DNA from: Acinetobacter lwoffii
GTDB lineage: Bacteria; Pseudomonadota; Gammaproteobacteria; Pseudomonadales; Moraxellaceae
NCBI RefSeq assembly: GCF_019343495.1
Contig: NZ_CP072549.1
Coordinates: forward strand, 2,480,001-2,544,000
Direction: 5' to 3'
DNA: 64,000 bases
Shown here: in pieces, positions 46,792-56,380 of the stretch
How the letters are laid out: every line of letters starts with the position of its first letter
How positions within the stretch are numbered: the stretch's first letter is position 1
Notes under the pieces: generated by a model
Told to the model about the DNA's origin: nothing
The model's input: the letters and a program-made list of their open reading frames with translations, nothing else
Database searches by the model: none
Program-made: the position numbers and the translations under genes

Positions 46792-46801
46792 CTTGAAAAA
46801 A

Positions 46802-48361
46802 TTACCGTCTAGATTTAAAGCTGACATCCACTTTACGTGGACGGAAGCGCCAGCCCACTAGCAAGAGTAGAACCGAGAAGATCAGGACCGGCCAGTCGCT
46901 GAGTTTCATATATAGCGTTTCACCCTGCATGGCTGGAAGTTCGCCACGTAATACTGCTTCCTGATCCATCGGGGCTTTTTTCACAATATGACCATTGTGA
47001 TCAATAAACGCAGTCACACCAGTATTGGTCGCCCGAATAAACCAGCGGCCATTTTCTTTAGCACGCATTTGCACCATTTGCAGATGTTGTAATGGTCCTG
47101 CCGTGCCGGTAAACCAGGCATCATTAGAGACGGTCACCAGAAAATCACTTTGGCTAGCATTGCGGCGGGTCAAATTCGGATAAGCCACTTCATAGCAAAT
47201 TGCAGAACCCAATGGATGATTTTTCACATTCAATGGTTGCTGATGATCTGCACCCCGGGTAAAACCGCTCATGGATGGATCATTCTGCAGACCTGGCAAT
47301 ACCCAGCTCAACCAGCCTGATAAGGGAATATATTCACCAAAGGGAACCAGTCGTTGCTTCTTGTATAGGCCATCGGATTCATCGCCACTGGCCATAATAC
47401 TATTGTAATATTTTGGATAGCCCGCAGTCTGCGATTCGGCTAAATCCCAATATGGAATGCCGGTCACCCATGCAGTGCCTGATTTTTCAGCTTGTACTTT
47501 CATGGCCTCCAGAAAGGCTTCAATATCAGTCTGGAACATGGGAATCGAAGATTCCGGCCAGACGATCAGATCACGGCCCCATTCGGTTTTACTCAAATTG
47601 GCATAAATCAATAAGGTCTTCACCTGATATTCAGTTAGCCATTTCAAGTCTTGCGGAATATTGCCCTGAATCAGGGAAACCGTTAAAGGCTTTTGATTTT
47701 TTTGCTCAACAAACGTCAGCTGTGCTGCGCCCCAGGCACCGAGTAATAAAACTGCCGAAGGAATAGCCCAGAACAGGCGTCTATTCAGAATTTCAACCAG
47801 TGCACAGGCCAGAATGATCACCACGAAAGACACCCCGAACACCCCGAATAAAGGCGCATAAGCATCCAAGTAGCGTTCGGTAAAGGCATAACCAGCAAAC
47901 AGCCATGGGAATCCGGTAAAGACCCAGGTCTTGGACCATTCAAACAGCACCCAGAGCGGGGCAAAGGTTAAAGGTGTTTCCGGGAAAAAGCGGCGATAGA
48001 CAAACGTTTGAACGGCACTAAACAGACCCATCACCAGCGCCATGATCAGGATCATTACGACGCTGAGAAAGGCACTGGTATCGCCATAGACATGAATCGA
48101 GGTATACAGCCAGAATGCGCCGACAAACCACAAGCCGATTCCGTAAGCCCAGCCAATGCCAAAGGCCTGTTTTGCAGTACGTCCGCGCAGGGAGGCATAG
48201 AGCAGTGCCGGAGACAGAATCGCCAGCCACCAGTAATGATAGGGGGCCAGTGCTAAACTAAAGATGGCACCTGCAAATAAGGCAATTAAAACAGGATAGA
48301 TTAGCGGCAACGGTTTTTGCTGTTGAGACGAACTCAACAGCTTATCAAAATACGCTCTCAT
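46802..48361 (-). CDS. lnt: Apolipoprotein N-acyltransferase
   Basis: 519-aa inner-membrane enzyme that adds the third acyl chain to lipoproteins. About seven transmembrane helices precede and one follows the periplasmic nitrilase-like domain (about 215-480). Catalytic triad is visible: Glu in the WPESSIPMF region, Lys in KKQRLVPFGEYIPL and Cys in SAICYEVAYP. The FGEY and PESS loops are the family hallmarks. Start ATG 48361 overlaps the corC stop by 4 bp (ATGA), implying translational coupling, and corC-lnt adjacency is conserved in Proteobacteria. Confidence 0.96.
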   Translation of the reverse strand: MRAYFDKLLSSSQQQKPLPLIYPVLIALFAGAIFSLALAPYHYWWLAILSPALLYASLRGRTAKQAFGIGWAYGIGLWFVGAFWLYTSIHVYGDTSAFLSVVMILIMALVMGLFSAVQTFVYRRFFPETPLTFAPLWVLFEWSKTWVFTGFPWLFAGYAFTERYLDAYAPLFGVFGVSFVVIILACALVEILNRRLFWAIPSAVLLLGAWGAAQLTFVEQKNQKPLTVSLIQGNIPQDLKWLTEYQVKTLLIYANLSKTEWGRDLIVWPESSIPMFQTDIEAFLEAMKVQAEKSGTAWVTGIPYWDLAESQTAGYPKYYNSIMASGDESDGLYKKQRLVPFGEYIPLSGWLSWVLPGLQNDPSMSGFTRGADHQQPLNVKNHPLGSAICYEVAYPNLTRRNASQSDFLVTVSNDAWFTGTAGPLQHLQMVQMRAKENGRWFIRATNTGVTAFIDHNGHIVKKAPMDQEAVLRGELPAMQGETLYMKLSDWPVLIFSVLLLLVGWRFRPRKVDVSFKSRR

Positions 48362-49197
48362 TGGCGCACGGCTCGAATTAGGTGAATCGAGCGTGAATCT
48401 GCTTCAAGAATGGTAAATTGCCAGTTTTCCAGTTCAATGGTCTGACCCTCAAGATCACTCACCAGACCAATTTCCTGCAATAACAAGCCGCCCATGGTTT
48501 CTACTTCATCATCCGGGAAAGTCGCATCCAGCATATTATTGAAATACTCAATCGGAGTCAGGGCTTGGACTACCCATGTATTGGCCGTAGTCGGATCATT
48601 GTCCGGAACAATGTAGTATGCTTCTTCATCAGCATTGTCATGTTCATCTTCAATTTCACCGACAATTTCTTCCAGAATATCTTCCAGCGTCACCAGACCC
48701 GAAGTCGTACCGTATTCATCAATCACTACCGCAATATGCGTCTGGGTATTCTTCAGCATGCGCAGCACCTGATCGGAGCGAGCACTTTCCGGAACAAACA
48801 AAGGCTGACGCATGAGCGCGCGAATATCGACCTTGGCCGTCGGTTCAGTCAGAAAAGGCAATAAATCCTTGGCCAATAGAATGCCGACTACATTATCGGT
48901 CTGATCGGATGAAAATACCGGAAAACGTGAATGCGCAGACTCGACCAGTACATGCAGGATATCCAGCAGCTGGTCATCTTCCTGCAAGCTGATCATGGAC
49001 GTGCGAGGCGTCATGACTTCACGAATTTTGGTTGCCGGGAGGTCAAGAACGCCCTCAAGCATGGCAACAGTATCGGGTTCTAAAAATCGACGTGAATCTT
49101 GTACTAATTTTAGCAGTTCGTCGCGAGTTTCGGGTGCAGTTCCCAGCCATTTGCGTAAGCCGCGCATACCCCACGACGGGCCTGATTCCTCGTGCAT
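48358..49197 (-). CDS. corC: HlyC/CorC family transporter (CorC, YbeX)
   Basis: 279 aa. Two CBS domains (about 65-190: VMTPRTSMISLQEDDQLLDILHVL, FPVFSSDQTDNVVGILLAKDLLPF, THIAVVIDEYGTTSGLVTLEDILEEIVGEIEDEHD) followed by the CorC_HlyC domain (about 205-278). The protein has no transmembrane domain, as usual for E. coli CorC/YbeX, implicated in Mg2+/Co2+ efflux and more recently in ribosome-related functions. CAGGA lies before the ATG. First gene of corC-lnt; the 4-bp overlap with lnt is typical of this pair. Confidence 0.94.
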   Translation of the reverse strand: MHEESGPSWGMRGLRKWLGTAPETRDELLKLVQDSRRFLEPDTVAMLEGVLDLPATKIREVMTPRTSMISLQEDDQLLDILHVLVESAHSRFPVFSSDQTDNVVGILLAKDLLPFLTEPTAKVDIRALMRQPLFVPESARSDQVLRMLKNTQTHIAVVIDEYGTTSGLVTLEDILEEIVGEIEDEHDNADEEAYYIVPDNDPTTANTWVVQALTPIEYFNNMLDATFPDDEVETMGGLLLQEIGLVSDLEGQTIELENWQFTILEADSRSIHLIRAVRQ

Positions 49198-49398
49198 GAT
49201 TTTTCCTGAAGACTCTTAATATCTAAAAAAACGTGGTTTTATCATACCGCAGAAAATACGCTTGTCTATTGTAAATATGATGCACAGTCTTGATCGCGTG
49301 AGTCAGCGCTGATTTTAAAACTGGCCACGTATGCAAAGCAGCAATGTAATCGCAGCTTTATGCTAAAATATGACGGTCTTTCCATCCTGAGTCTATCG

Positions 49399-49659
49399 AT
49401 GTCCCCAACTGAAATTATTCCAAGTCTGCAATTGAATACCCGAGGTTTGCGTTGTCCTGAGCCGGTAATGATGTTGCATCAGGCGATCCGTAAATCCAAG
49501 GCAGGTGATGTAGTTGAGGTGTTTGCCACGGATAATTCAACGTCGTGGGATATTCCAAAATTCTGTATGCATTTGGGGCATGAGTTGCTCTTGCAGGAAG
49601 AACGTCTGGATGAAAATGGCAATAAAGAATTTCATTATTTAGTGAAGAAAGGTGGCTAA
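49399..49659 (+). CDS. tusA: TusA-family sulfur carrier
   Basis: About 86 aa. The Cys-containing motif LNTRGLRCPEPVMMLHQAIRK holds the C-P-x-P catalytic signature of TusA, which accepts sulfane sulfur from IscS for tRNA thiouridine synthesis and other uses. The rest follows the family's beta-alpha-beta-alpha-beta pattern (VVEVFATDNSTSWDIPKFC). ATG 49399 is used because homology begins at SLQLNTRGL and the upstream extension is not conserved. Divergent from corC. A terminator follows after ~115 bp. Confidence 0.93.
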   Translation: MSPTEIIPSLQLNTRGLRCPEPVMMLHQAIRKSKAGDVVEVFATDNSTSWDIPKFCMHLGHELLLQEERLDENGNKEFHYLVKKGG

Positions 49660-49776
49660 AAATACCAAGGACTGATGAGCTCAAACATTTGTCTTATTTA
49701 GAAAATAAAATTTCAAAAATCTGCTTAATTAAATAGATGAATGGACAGGAACTGAAATTATTAATATTTATCCATA

Positions 49777-49808
49777 AATAAACCCACTTAAAAGCGGGTT
49801 TATTTTTT
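49777..49808. terminator. Terminator between tusA and the ETF-QO gene
   Basis: AATAAACCC (49777-49785) and GGGTTTATT (49796-49804) with a partly paired inner part; T run on the plus side. Convergent position, so may serve both genes. Confidence 0.82.
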
Positions 49809-49822
49809 ATCTGATGATTACC

Positions 49823-51535
49823 TTACATATTCGGGTAATTTGGACCACCACCACCTTCCGGTGTTACCCATGTGATGTTCTGGGACGGATCCTTGATGTC
49901 ACAGGTCTTGCAGTGCACACAGTTGGCTGCATTGATCTGGAAGCGTTTTGAACCGTCATTATTTTCCATAATCTCATAGACCCCCGCCGGGCAGTAACGC
50001 TGTGCAGGCTCATCCCATGTCGGCAGGTTGACTTCCACCGGAATTGAAGCATCGGTGAGTTTCAAATGTGCTGGCTGGTTCTCTTCATGCACGGTATTCG
50101 ATACAAACACTGAAGACAGACGGTCAAAGGTTAGCTTGCCATCCGGTTTTGGATAGTTTGGTTTGAAGCTTTCAGCTGCCTGGGTTTTTAGCGCAGCATG
50201 GTCTTGAACCAGATCATGCAAGGTAAAAGGCACTTTAAATACGTTCTGGTCGATGAAGTTAAAGGCACCCCCGATCCATTGACCGAACTTGTGCATTGCC
50301 GGACCAAAGTTACGCGAGTTATAGAGTTCTTCTTTTAGCCAGCTGTTGTTAAACTTGTCGGTATATGCGGTGAGTTCTTTCACAAAGAAATCTTCACCCT
50401 CTACAACACGTGCCACCGCCAGATCACCGCCTTTTTCTACACCGGCCGCAATCGCCTCAAATACCGCTTCACCGCAGAGCATGCCGGATTTCATCGCAGT
50501 ATGTGAGCCCTTGATCTTGGCAAAGTTCAGGAAGCCGGCATCATCACCAATTAACGAGCCACCTGGGAAAGTGAATTTTGGTAATGAGTTAAAACCACCT
50601 TTGGTCACAGCACGCGCACCATAAGAAATACGCTTACCACCTTCCAGATACTGCTTGATCAATGGATGGGTTTTCCAGCGCTGCATTTCCATGAAGGGAT
50701 ACATATGCGGGTTGGTGTAAGACAGATCTACGATCATGCCCAGAGTCACCTGGTTATTCTCAGCATGGTACAACCACCAGCCACCTGAAGAACCGGTTTC
50801 AGAAAGTGGCCAACCGGCACCATGCATCACCAGACCCGGTTTGTGCTTGGCAGGATCGATTTCCCACAACTCTTTAATGCCGATACCGTAGTGTTGCGGA
50901 TCAGCGTCCTTGTCCAGGTTGAACTTCTGGATTAAACGCTTACCTAAGTGACCGCGGCAACCTTCAGCAAATAACGTGTATTTGGCATGCAGTTCATAAC
51001 CCGGGGTAAAGTTATGCGTCGGTTCGCCATCTTTACCAATGCCCATGTCACCGGTCTGGATGCCTTTGACTGTGCCATCGGCATGATACAGAATTTCCGA
51101 GGCTGCAAAGCCCGGGAAGATCGACACTTCCAGTTCTTCGGCTTTCTGGCCTAACCAGCGCACCACGTTGCCGAGCGAGATGACATAGTTGCCATCGTTA
51201 TGCATGGTTTTAGGTACCATCCAGTGTGGTGCTTCCTGTGATTTTTCATCTGACAGCAGGAAGAAGGTTTTATCTTCAGTCACTGGGACATTCAGCGGGG
51301 CACCCTGTTCTTTCCAGTCCGGGAACAGCTCGTTCATGGCACGCGGTTCAAGTACCGCACCAGACAGAATATGTGCACCGACTTCGGAGCCTTTTTCTAC
51401 GACACAAACGGACAAATCGTTTAAGTTGTTTTCAATTGCAAGTTGACGGATTTTGATCGCAGCAGAAAGACCCGCAGGGCCTGCGCCTACGATGACGACG
51501 TCAAACTCCATCGATTCACGTTCGATGTGTTCCAT
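49823..51535 (-). CDS. Electron transfer flavoprotein-ubiquinone oxidoreductase
   Basis: 570-aa iron-sulfur flavoprotein passing electrons from ETF (fatty-acid and amino-acid oxidation) to ubiquinone at the inner membrane. FAD-binding VVIVGAGPAGLSAAI is at about residues 13-27; the ubiquinone-side loop and GAG-type motif SGAVLEPRAM follow; the C-terminal [4Fe-4S] cluster ligands are in RYCPAGVYE and NCVHCKTCDIKDP. Start at MEHIERESM (51535) with GAGGAG 6 nt upstream. It is monocistronic; ETF alpha/beta are not in this window. Divergent from the DUF1285 gene. Confidence 0.96.
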   Translation of the reverse strand: MEHIERESMEFDVVIVGAGPAGLSAAIKIRQLAIENNLNDLSVCVVEKGSEVGAHILSGAVLEPRAMNELFPDWKEQGAPLNVPVTEDKTFFLLSDEKSQEAPHWMVPKTMHNDGNYVISLGNVVRWLGQKAEELEVSIFPGFAASEILYHADGTVKGIQTGDMGIGKDGEPTHNFTPGYELHAKYTLFAEGCRGHLGKRLIQKFNLDKDADPQHYGIGIKELWEIDPAKHKPGLVMHGAGWPLSETGSSGGWWLYHAENNQVTLGMIVDLSYTNPHMYPFMEMQRWKTHPLIKQYLEGGKRISYGARAVTKGGFNSLPKFTFPGGSLIGDDAGFLNFAKIKGSHTAMKSGMLCGEAVFEAIAAGVEKGGDLAVARVVEGEDFFVKELTAYTDKFNNSWLKEELYNSRNFGPAMHKFGQWIGGAFNFIDQNVFKVPFTLHDLVQDHAALKTQAAESFKPNYPKPDGKLTFDRLSSVFVSNTVHEENQPAHLKLTDASIPVEVNLPTWDEPAQRYCPAGVYEIMENNDGSKRFQINAANCVHCKTCDIKDPSQNITWVTPEGGGGPNYPNM

Positions 51536-51721
51536 GTAGGACTCCTCATATTACTATTCGGTGGCAACCATAACCGGATGGTTGGGTGCTGCCATAAGTG
51601 TTCTTGGTTCCTAGACACAAAAATGCTGGTGTCTTTGATAATCTGGGCTAGTATAGTTTTAAAGCCGGTTTTAGCCAATTGGCTGAAACATATTATTTTT
51701 CCGTCATTAAGGTCTTCTTTT

Positions 51722-52333
51722 ATGGATAAGCCAGTACCCAGCACAAATCCGACGAAAAAAGTAACTTATCCCGATGATAAAAATTTAATGGATATCGCAC
51801 AATACTTAAAAGATGCACAGGGCAGTCACAAAAGGTCAATTCCTCCTTTGGAGCAATGGCAGCCAAAGCATTGTGGCGCCATGGATCTGAAGGTTTTAGC
51901 CAATGGCGAATGGTGGCACGAAGGTCAATTGATCAAGCGTCAGCCGATGATTGACCTATTTGCAACGGTGCTCTGGAAAGAAAACGATAACTTCTATCTA
52001 AAAACACCGGTAGAAATGATTGAAATTGAAGTTGAAGATGAACCTTTATTTGTCAATCAGGTCGATCAGGTCGAGATCAATGGAGTGACTTATCTGCAAC
52101 TGGGCACGACCACACAAGACCTGATTGTTGTCGATGCTGAACATCCAATCTTTATGCGTGAATATAAAGGTGAACTACGACCTTATGTGCATGTGCGTTT
52201 CGGGATCAATGCCCTAATCCAGCGCGCTGCATTTTTACATCTGGTCGAGATGGGAGAGCTTGATGAAAATCCGGCAGGCGAAACCGTTTTAAGTTTGAAA
52301 AGTGGTGATTTAGACTTGCATTTGAGCACCTGA
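51722..52333 (+). CDS. DUF1285 family protein
   Basis: 203 aa, soluble. Typical DUF1285 features: N-terminal region ending in PPLEQWQPKHCGAMDLKV, then WWHEGQLIKRQPMIDLFATVLW, ETP-type VEMIEIEVEDEPLFVNQVD and YVHVRFGINALIQRAAFLHLVEMGE. The family fold is a pair of beta-rich domains and its function is not established. ATG 51722 is chosen since the longer frame upstream overlaps the divergent ETF-QO gene and is not homologous. murI follows about 50 bp later on the same strand. Confidence 0.88.
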   Translation: MDKPVPSTNPTKKVTYPDDKNLMDIAQYLKDAQGSHKRSIPPLEQWQPKHCGAMDLKVLANGEWWHEGQLIKRQPMIDLFATVLWKENDNFYLKTPVEMIEIEVEDEPLFVNQVDQVEINGVTYLQLGTTTQDLIVVDAEHPIFMREYKGELRPYVHVRFGINALIQRAAFLHLVEMGELDENPAGETVLSLKSGDLDLHLST

Positions 52334-52381
52334 GGTTTAAGCTTGATCGCTAGAAATTTCAAACAAGCTACCTGCAACGTT

Positions 52382-53254
52382 ATGAGCGCTATTCAACCAA
52401 TTTCCCAGCTATTAGACCCGATGCCCAATGCCACGGCAGATGCGCCGATTGGTATTTTTGACTCAGGCGTAGGCGGCTTGTCAGTCGCCCTGGAAATTGC
52501 CCGCCATTTGCCCAATGAGCGCTTTGTCTATTATGCGGATACTGCGCATGTGCCTTATGGCCCGAGAGATGATCAGGAAATTCGTGCCTTGACGGCTCAG
52601 GCGATTGAATGGCTTTATCGTCAAGGTTGTAAAGTTGCGGTGGTGGCTTGTAATACCGCTTCCGCTTTTAGTCTGGATTATTTGCGTGACTATTATGGTG
52701 AAAACTTTCCGATTATCGGTTTAGTCCCCGCGCTTAAACCGGCGGTCCTGAATACCCAGTCGAAAACGGTGGCGGTATTGGCCACGCCCGCGACCTTCCG
52801 CGGCCAACTGATTAAAGATGTCATTTCCCGTTTTGCCGAACCGGCTCAAGTCAAAGTCCTGCCTGTGACCAGTCTGGATCTGGTGCCTTTTGTTGAGGCT
52901 GGAGAGCAGATGAGTGCAGCCTGTTTGCAGACATTAAAAGAGATTTTACAACCAGTTGTAGATCAGGGCGCTGATTATTTAGTATTAGGATGTACACATT
53001 ACCCCTTCCTAAAATCGTCAATTCAGTATATTTTTGGTCAAAAGCTGACATTAATTGACTCAGGATTCGCGGTTGCAAGACAAACGGCCCGAATTTTAAT
53101 TAAAAATGGGTTATTATTTGAGCATGAGTCTAAAGAAAGCGTGAAAATTGAATTGGTGGTGAGTGGGCAGAATGCTGAACAGCTCCGACCGATTTTGCAG
53201 CACCTGATTCCGGCCGATTTAAAATGGCAGGTCAGTAATATGAGTGCAGTTTAA
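52382..53254 (+). CDS. murI: Glutamate racemase
   Basis: About 290-aa cofactor-independent racemase giving D-glutamate for peptidoglycan. GIFDSGVGGLSVA near the N-terminus, YYADTAHVPYGPR, the catalytic Cys in VVACNTASA, and the second catalytic Cys in LGCTHYPFL are all present. The start at 52382 (MSAIQPISQ) is likely; an internal Met closer to the conserved core (MPNATADAP, 52421) is also possible and neither has a strong Shine-Dalgarno. Follows the DUF1285 gene on the same strand. Confidence 0.96.
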   Translation: MSAIQPISQLLDPMPNATADAPIGIFDSGVGGLSVALEIARHLPNERFVYYADTAHVPYGPRDDQEIRALTAQAIEWLYRQGCKVAVVACNTASAFSLDYLRDYYGENFPIIGLVPALKPAVLNTQSKTVAVLATPATFRGQLIKDVISRFAEPAQVKVLPVTSLDLVPFVEAGEQMSAACLQTLKEILQPVVDQGADYLVLGCTHYPFLKSSIQYIFGQKLTLIDSGFAVARQTARILIKNGLLFEHESKESVKIELVVSGQNAEQLRPILQHLIPADLKWQVSNMSAV

Positions 53255-53369
53255 AACTCATTTTTATAATTTAAGAAGAAAGATATTTTGATTTTGGGGT
53301 GGCCATATTGGGTAAAGAAGCATGTGATAATGCATTTTTACGCAAATGTACAGGAGAAGAGGATAGCCC

Positions 53370-54398
53370 ATGCTGGATAAACGGTACCAAGTGTTCATCT
53401 CAACCTCTGGGGCAGAAATGCAACCGGAGCGTATCATTCTGTCTCAAACACTGGTAGGAATGGGGTTTTTCTCGTGGGGACTGGAACAGCGTACACCGCT
53501 GAATACTGCATTTGCACGCCGCCAGATTGATGATTGTGATTATGTCGTCATTCTGCTGGGCAGCCAGTATGGGGAGCAGTCGGTATCGGGTGTCGGCTAT
53601 ATGCATCTCGAATATATTTATGCAGTGACCAAGCAAAAACCGATTATTGTGTTTATGCATGATGATCCGGCATCACGTGAAAGTGCATTGCATGATGCCA
53701 AACCGGAATTAAAAGAAAAATTCAAGGAATTCCGTCAACTGTTACAGCAGGAAGTCGATCAGGTCTTTACTTACCGTAGCCTGCGCGATCTGGAAATGGC
53801 AGTGCGTTTTAACATGCCACAAATGCTGGAGCGCTATCCGGTGACCGGCTGGGTACGCCCGCAAAATACCCAAGCCCTGCATGACGAGATTGACCAGCTG
53901 AAAGCCAAAGTCGCGCAACTGGAACGTGATGGCGGAACTGCAGAAATTGATCCATTCCTGAGTTTACCCAAAGTGGCGATGCATGAAGTTTTTTCTTTTG
54001 AATACCGGATGCATGCCTATCAGGATGGTAACTTCAAGGAAATTAAAGTCCAGAAAAAACTGACTTGGGCACAATTGTTGGCGTTGCTGGGTTCAACCTT
54101 TGTCAATCCGACCCCTGAGGAATTTTTCTCGAAGCGCATGAATGAATATCTGAATGAAACCGGTTTGCAGGATGCACGGGTGCAGATGCCGCGTGCACAT
54201 GCAGTGGCGCGTGCCCAGATGAATATCCGTGCCTTGCATAGTTTAAAAATTCAAATGCGCCAGAATGACTGGATTGTGCCATCCGGTCGTGATGACCGAC
54301 AGCGCATGCTGTGGCAGATCACGCCAAAAGCGCAAAAGTTGCTGGACAGCAGCTTGCTGGATTTAGATCGCACTTTTCAATATAAGTCAGCGTATTAA
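53370..54398 (+). CDS. DUF4062 domain protein
   Basis: 342 aa. The N-terminal ~150 residues match the DUF4062 pattern: RYQVFISTSGAEMQPERIIL, then DDCDYVVILLGSQYGE, and YIYAVTKQKPIIVFMHD; this Rossmann-like domain is related to TIR/SEFIR folds and is often found fused to signalling or defence proteins (STAND ATPases). Residues about 165-190 form a coiled coil (LHDEIDQLKAKVAQLERDG). The C-terminal 150 residues (from PFLSLPKVAMHEVFSFEY) are a separate domain I do not recognise. No NTPase domain is attached. Lies between murI and hemH. Function unknown. Confidence 0.8.
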   Translation: MLDKRYQVFISTSGAEMQPERIILSQTLVGMGFFSWGLEQRTPLNTAFARRQIDDCDYVVILLGSQYGEQSVSGVGYMHLEYIYAVTKQKPIIVFMHDDPASRESALHDAKPELKEKFKEFRQLLQQEVDQVFTYRSLRDLEMAVRFNMPQMLERYPVTGWVRPQNTQALHDEIDQLKAKVAQLERDGGTAEIDPFLSLPKVAMHEVFSFEYRMHAYQDGNFKEIKVQKKLTWAQLLALLGSTFVNPTPEEFFSKRMNEYLNETGLQDARVQMPRAHAVARAQMNIRALHSLKIQMRQNDWIVPSGRDDRQRMLWQITPKAQKLLDSSLLDLDRTFQYKSAY

Positions 54399-54463
54399 TC
54401 CATAGAGAGAATAAATAAAAAGCTGTTAAAGTACAGGGGTTGATATCCTGACGGACGAACTGA

Positions 54464-55477
54464 ATGTATTCTACTGCTAAAGCGAAAGTGACGATTATAT
54501 TGGCAAACTTGGGCACACCAGATGAGCCTACGATTCCAGCGGTACGCCGTTTCCTCAAGCAGTTTTTATCCGACCAGCGTGTGATTGAGATTCCCAAACC
54601 GATTTGGCAAATCATTCTGCGCTTATTCATTTTACCCTTCCGTCCAAAGCGGGTATCACAGGCTTATGCACAAGTATGGGGACAGGATTCACCGATGCGT
54701 GAAATTCTGTTTGAGCAGGTCGCAGCAGTCAAGACGCATCTCACCCAGCTGTATCCACAGTTTGAACTGAATGTGGTACCTGCCATGACCTATGGCAATC
54801 CCAATATTCAGGATGTCTTGGCACAGGTCTCCGCGCAGCCACAGGAACACGTGATTCTATTTCCCCTGTTTCCACAATATTCTGCCACGTCGACTGCACC
54901 TCTATACGATGCTGTGGCGAAATGGGTGGTTAAACAGCGTAATTTACCCGGTTTGACAGTGATCCGGGATTATTATCAACATCCTTTATTTATCCAGTCG
55001 TTGGCTCAAAGTGTACGTGATTATCAGGCAATTCATGGTCAACCAGAAAAACTGTTAATGTCTTTCCACGGTATTCCACAGCCATATGCCGATAAAGGCG
55101 ATCCTTATGCCGACCGTTGTCGCATCACAGGCAAACTGGTGGCTAAAGCCCTAGGTTTAAATGAAGATCAATATGCGATCAGCTTTCAGTCGCGGTTTGG
55201 CAAACAGGAGTGGATCAAGCCCTATACCGATGTTTTGCTCGAAGATTGGGCCAAGCAAGGGGTGAAATCAATTCAGGTGATGAGTCCGGCATTTTCCGCG
55301 GACTGTCTGGAAACGCTTGAAGAGCTGGCAATCGAAAATGCCGAGACATTTAAAGCACTCGGCGGTGAAAGCTATCGCTATATTCCTGCTTTAAATAGCC
55401 GTGAAGATCATTTGCGATTGCTCAATAGTCTGCTTCAGGCTAATCTGGATGCATTGACACAGACACTTGCCCATTAA
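54464..55477 (+). CDS. hemH: Ferrochelatase
   Basis: 337-aa enzyme inserting Fe2+ into protoporphyrin IX in the last step of haem synthesis. Family features: [26 protein letters not shown] at the N-terminus, [43 protein letters not shown] with the metal-binding His, [16 protein letters not shown] and [13 protein letters not shown] with the conserved Glu. Soluble, no extension. ATG 54464. The next gene begins 22 bp after its stop on the same strand, so the two are likely co-transcribed. Confidence 0.96.
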   Translation: MYSTAKAKVTIILANLGTPDEPTIPAVRRFLKQFLSDQRVIEIPKPIWQIILRLFILPFRPKRVSQAYAQVWGQDSPMREILFEQVAAVKTHLTQLYPQFELNVVPAMTYGNPNIQDVLAQVSAQPQEHVILFPLFPQYSATSTAPLYDAVAKWVVKQRNLPGLTVIRDYYQHPLFIQSLAQSVRDYQAIHGQPEKLLMSFHGIPQPYADKGDPYADRCRITGKLVAKALGLNEDQYAISFQSRFGKQEWIKPYTDVLLEDWAKQGVKSIQVMSPAFSADCLETLEELAIENAETFKALGGESYRYIPALNSREDHLRLLNSLLQANLDALTQTLAH

Positions 55478-55499
55478 CTTGCCCGAGGTTTTTCAATCC

Positions 55500-56144
55500 A
55501 TGTTACAAGTCAAAATTGTTCCAGTTACTGCATTTCAGCAAAACTGTTCCATCGTTTGGGATATGGATACTAAAGAAGCCATTTTGATTGATGCAGGGGG
55601 CGAACCTGAAAAACTGAAAGCTGAAGTTGAAGCGCTGGGTTTAACGGTTAAAGCCTTGTGGCTCACTCATGGTCATCTGGATCATGCGGGTGCGGTGGGT
55701 GCATTAAAAAAGGCTTGGAATGTCCCAGTAATCGGACCACATAAGGAAGATGCATTCTGGCTCGACATGATTCAGGAAGTTTCTGCACGTTATGGCTTTC
55801 CGATTCCGGAAAAAGTCGAAGTGACCCAATGGCTGGAAGGTGGAGAAGTGCTCAAACTCGGCAATGAAGAATTTGAAGTACGTTTTGCTCCAGGCCATAC
55901 GCCGGGTCACGTGATATTCTATAACAAAAATTATGACTTGTTATGGACAGGGGATGTATTGTTTAAAGGCTCGATTGGCCGGACTGATTTCCCGCGTGGC
56001 AACCATCAACAGCTCTTAGATTCAATTCAGCGAGAATGTTTCAGCCTGCCAGATGAAACCCAATTCATTTCAGGACATGGGCCGATCAGCACCATTGGTT
56101 TTGAAAAGCAGCATAATCCTTTTGTTGCAAGTCAAGCGGGTTGA
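55500..56144 (+). CDS. MBL-fold metallo-hydrolase (glyoxalase II-like)
   Basis: About 214 aa, starting at MLQVKIVPV. The metal site THGHLDHAGAV (HxHxDH), then HTPGHV and a C-terminal GHGP motif are present as in GloB-like hydrolases; the length is that of the short YcbL type, lacking the C-terminal substrate-binding domain of GloB. Typical activities are hydrolysis of glutathione thioesters or sulfur dioxygenation; which applies cannot be read here. Just downstream of hemH. Confidence 0.93.
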   Translation: MLQVKIVPVTAFQQNCSIVWDMDTKEAILIDAGGEPEKLKAEVEALGLTVKALWLTHGHLDHAGAVGALKKAWNVPVIGPHKEDAFWLDMIQEVSARYGFPIPEKVEVTQWLEGGEVLKLGNEEFEVRFAPGHTPGHVIFYNKNYDLLWTGDVLFKGSIGRTDFPRGNHQQLLDSIQRECFSLPDETQFISGHGPISTIGFEKQHNPFVASQAG

Positions 56145-56176
56145 AACTTTGTACCCGGGATTGGTGAGCCTGCTTT

Positions 56177-56210
56177 ATCAGTCCCGTTGAAAGATCAGTT
56201 CCGTTGAAAG
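56177..56210. repeat. 17-bp tandem duplication between MBL and small membrane genes
   Basis: ATCAGTCCCGTTGAAAG (56177-56193) is followed directly by ATCAGTTCCGTTGAAAG (56194-56210), 16 of 17 identical. The second copy covers the last codons and stop of the small minus-strand gene. Confidence 0.9.
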
Positions 56211-56380
56211 GGCCCGCTATGTAACTGTCTTAATTCCAGCACAACCAGAATAGCCGCCAGAATCAGTAAAATGCCAATCGCAATGATAATAAGATCGAAA
56301 AGATAGATACCTAAACTCAAACTCACCAGACTGAAGCCGACAAATAGAAAAAATAAGATTTTTAAGCACCAAAGCCCCAT
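56195..56380 (-). CDS. Small inner-membrane protein (61 aa)
   Basis: Two hydrophobic segments separated by a short loop: about 4-24 (WCLKILFFLFVGFSLVSLSLG) and 29-50 (DLIIIAIGILLILAAILVVLE), then a short polar tail (RQLHSGPFQRN). AGGGG lies 6-7 nt upstream of the ATG. The 3' end falls in a 17-bp tandem duplication, so the C-terminal residues may be altered relative to relatives. No family recognised. Convergent with the MBL-fold gene. Confidence 0.65.
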   Translation of the reverse strand: MGLWCLKILFFLFVGFSLVSLSLGIYLFDLIIIAIGILLILAAILVVLELRQLHSGPFQRN

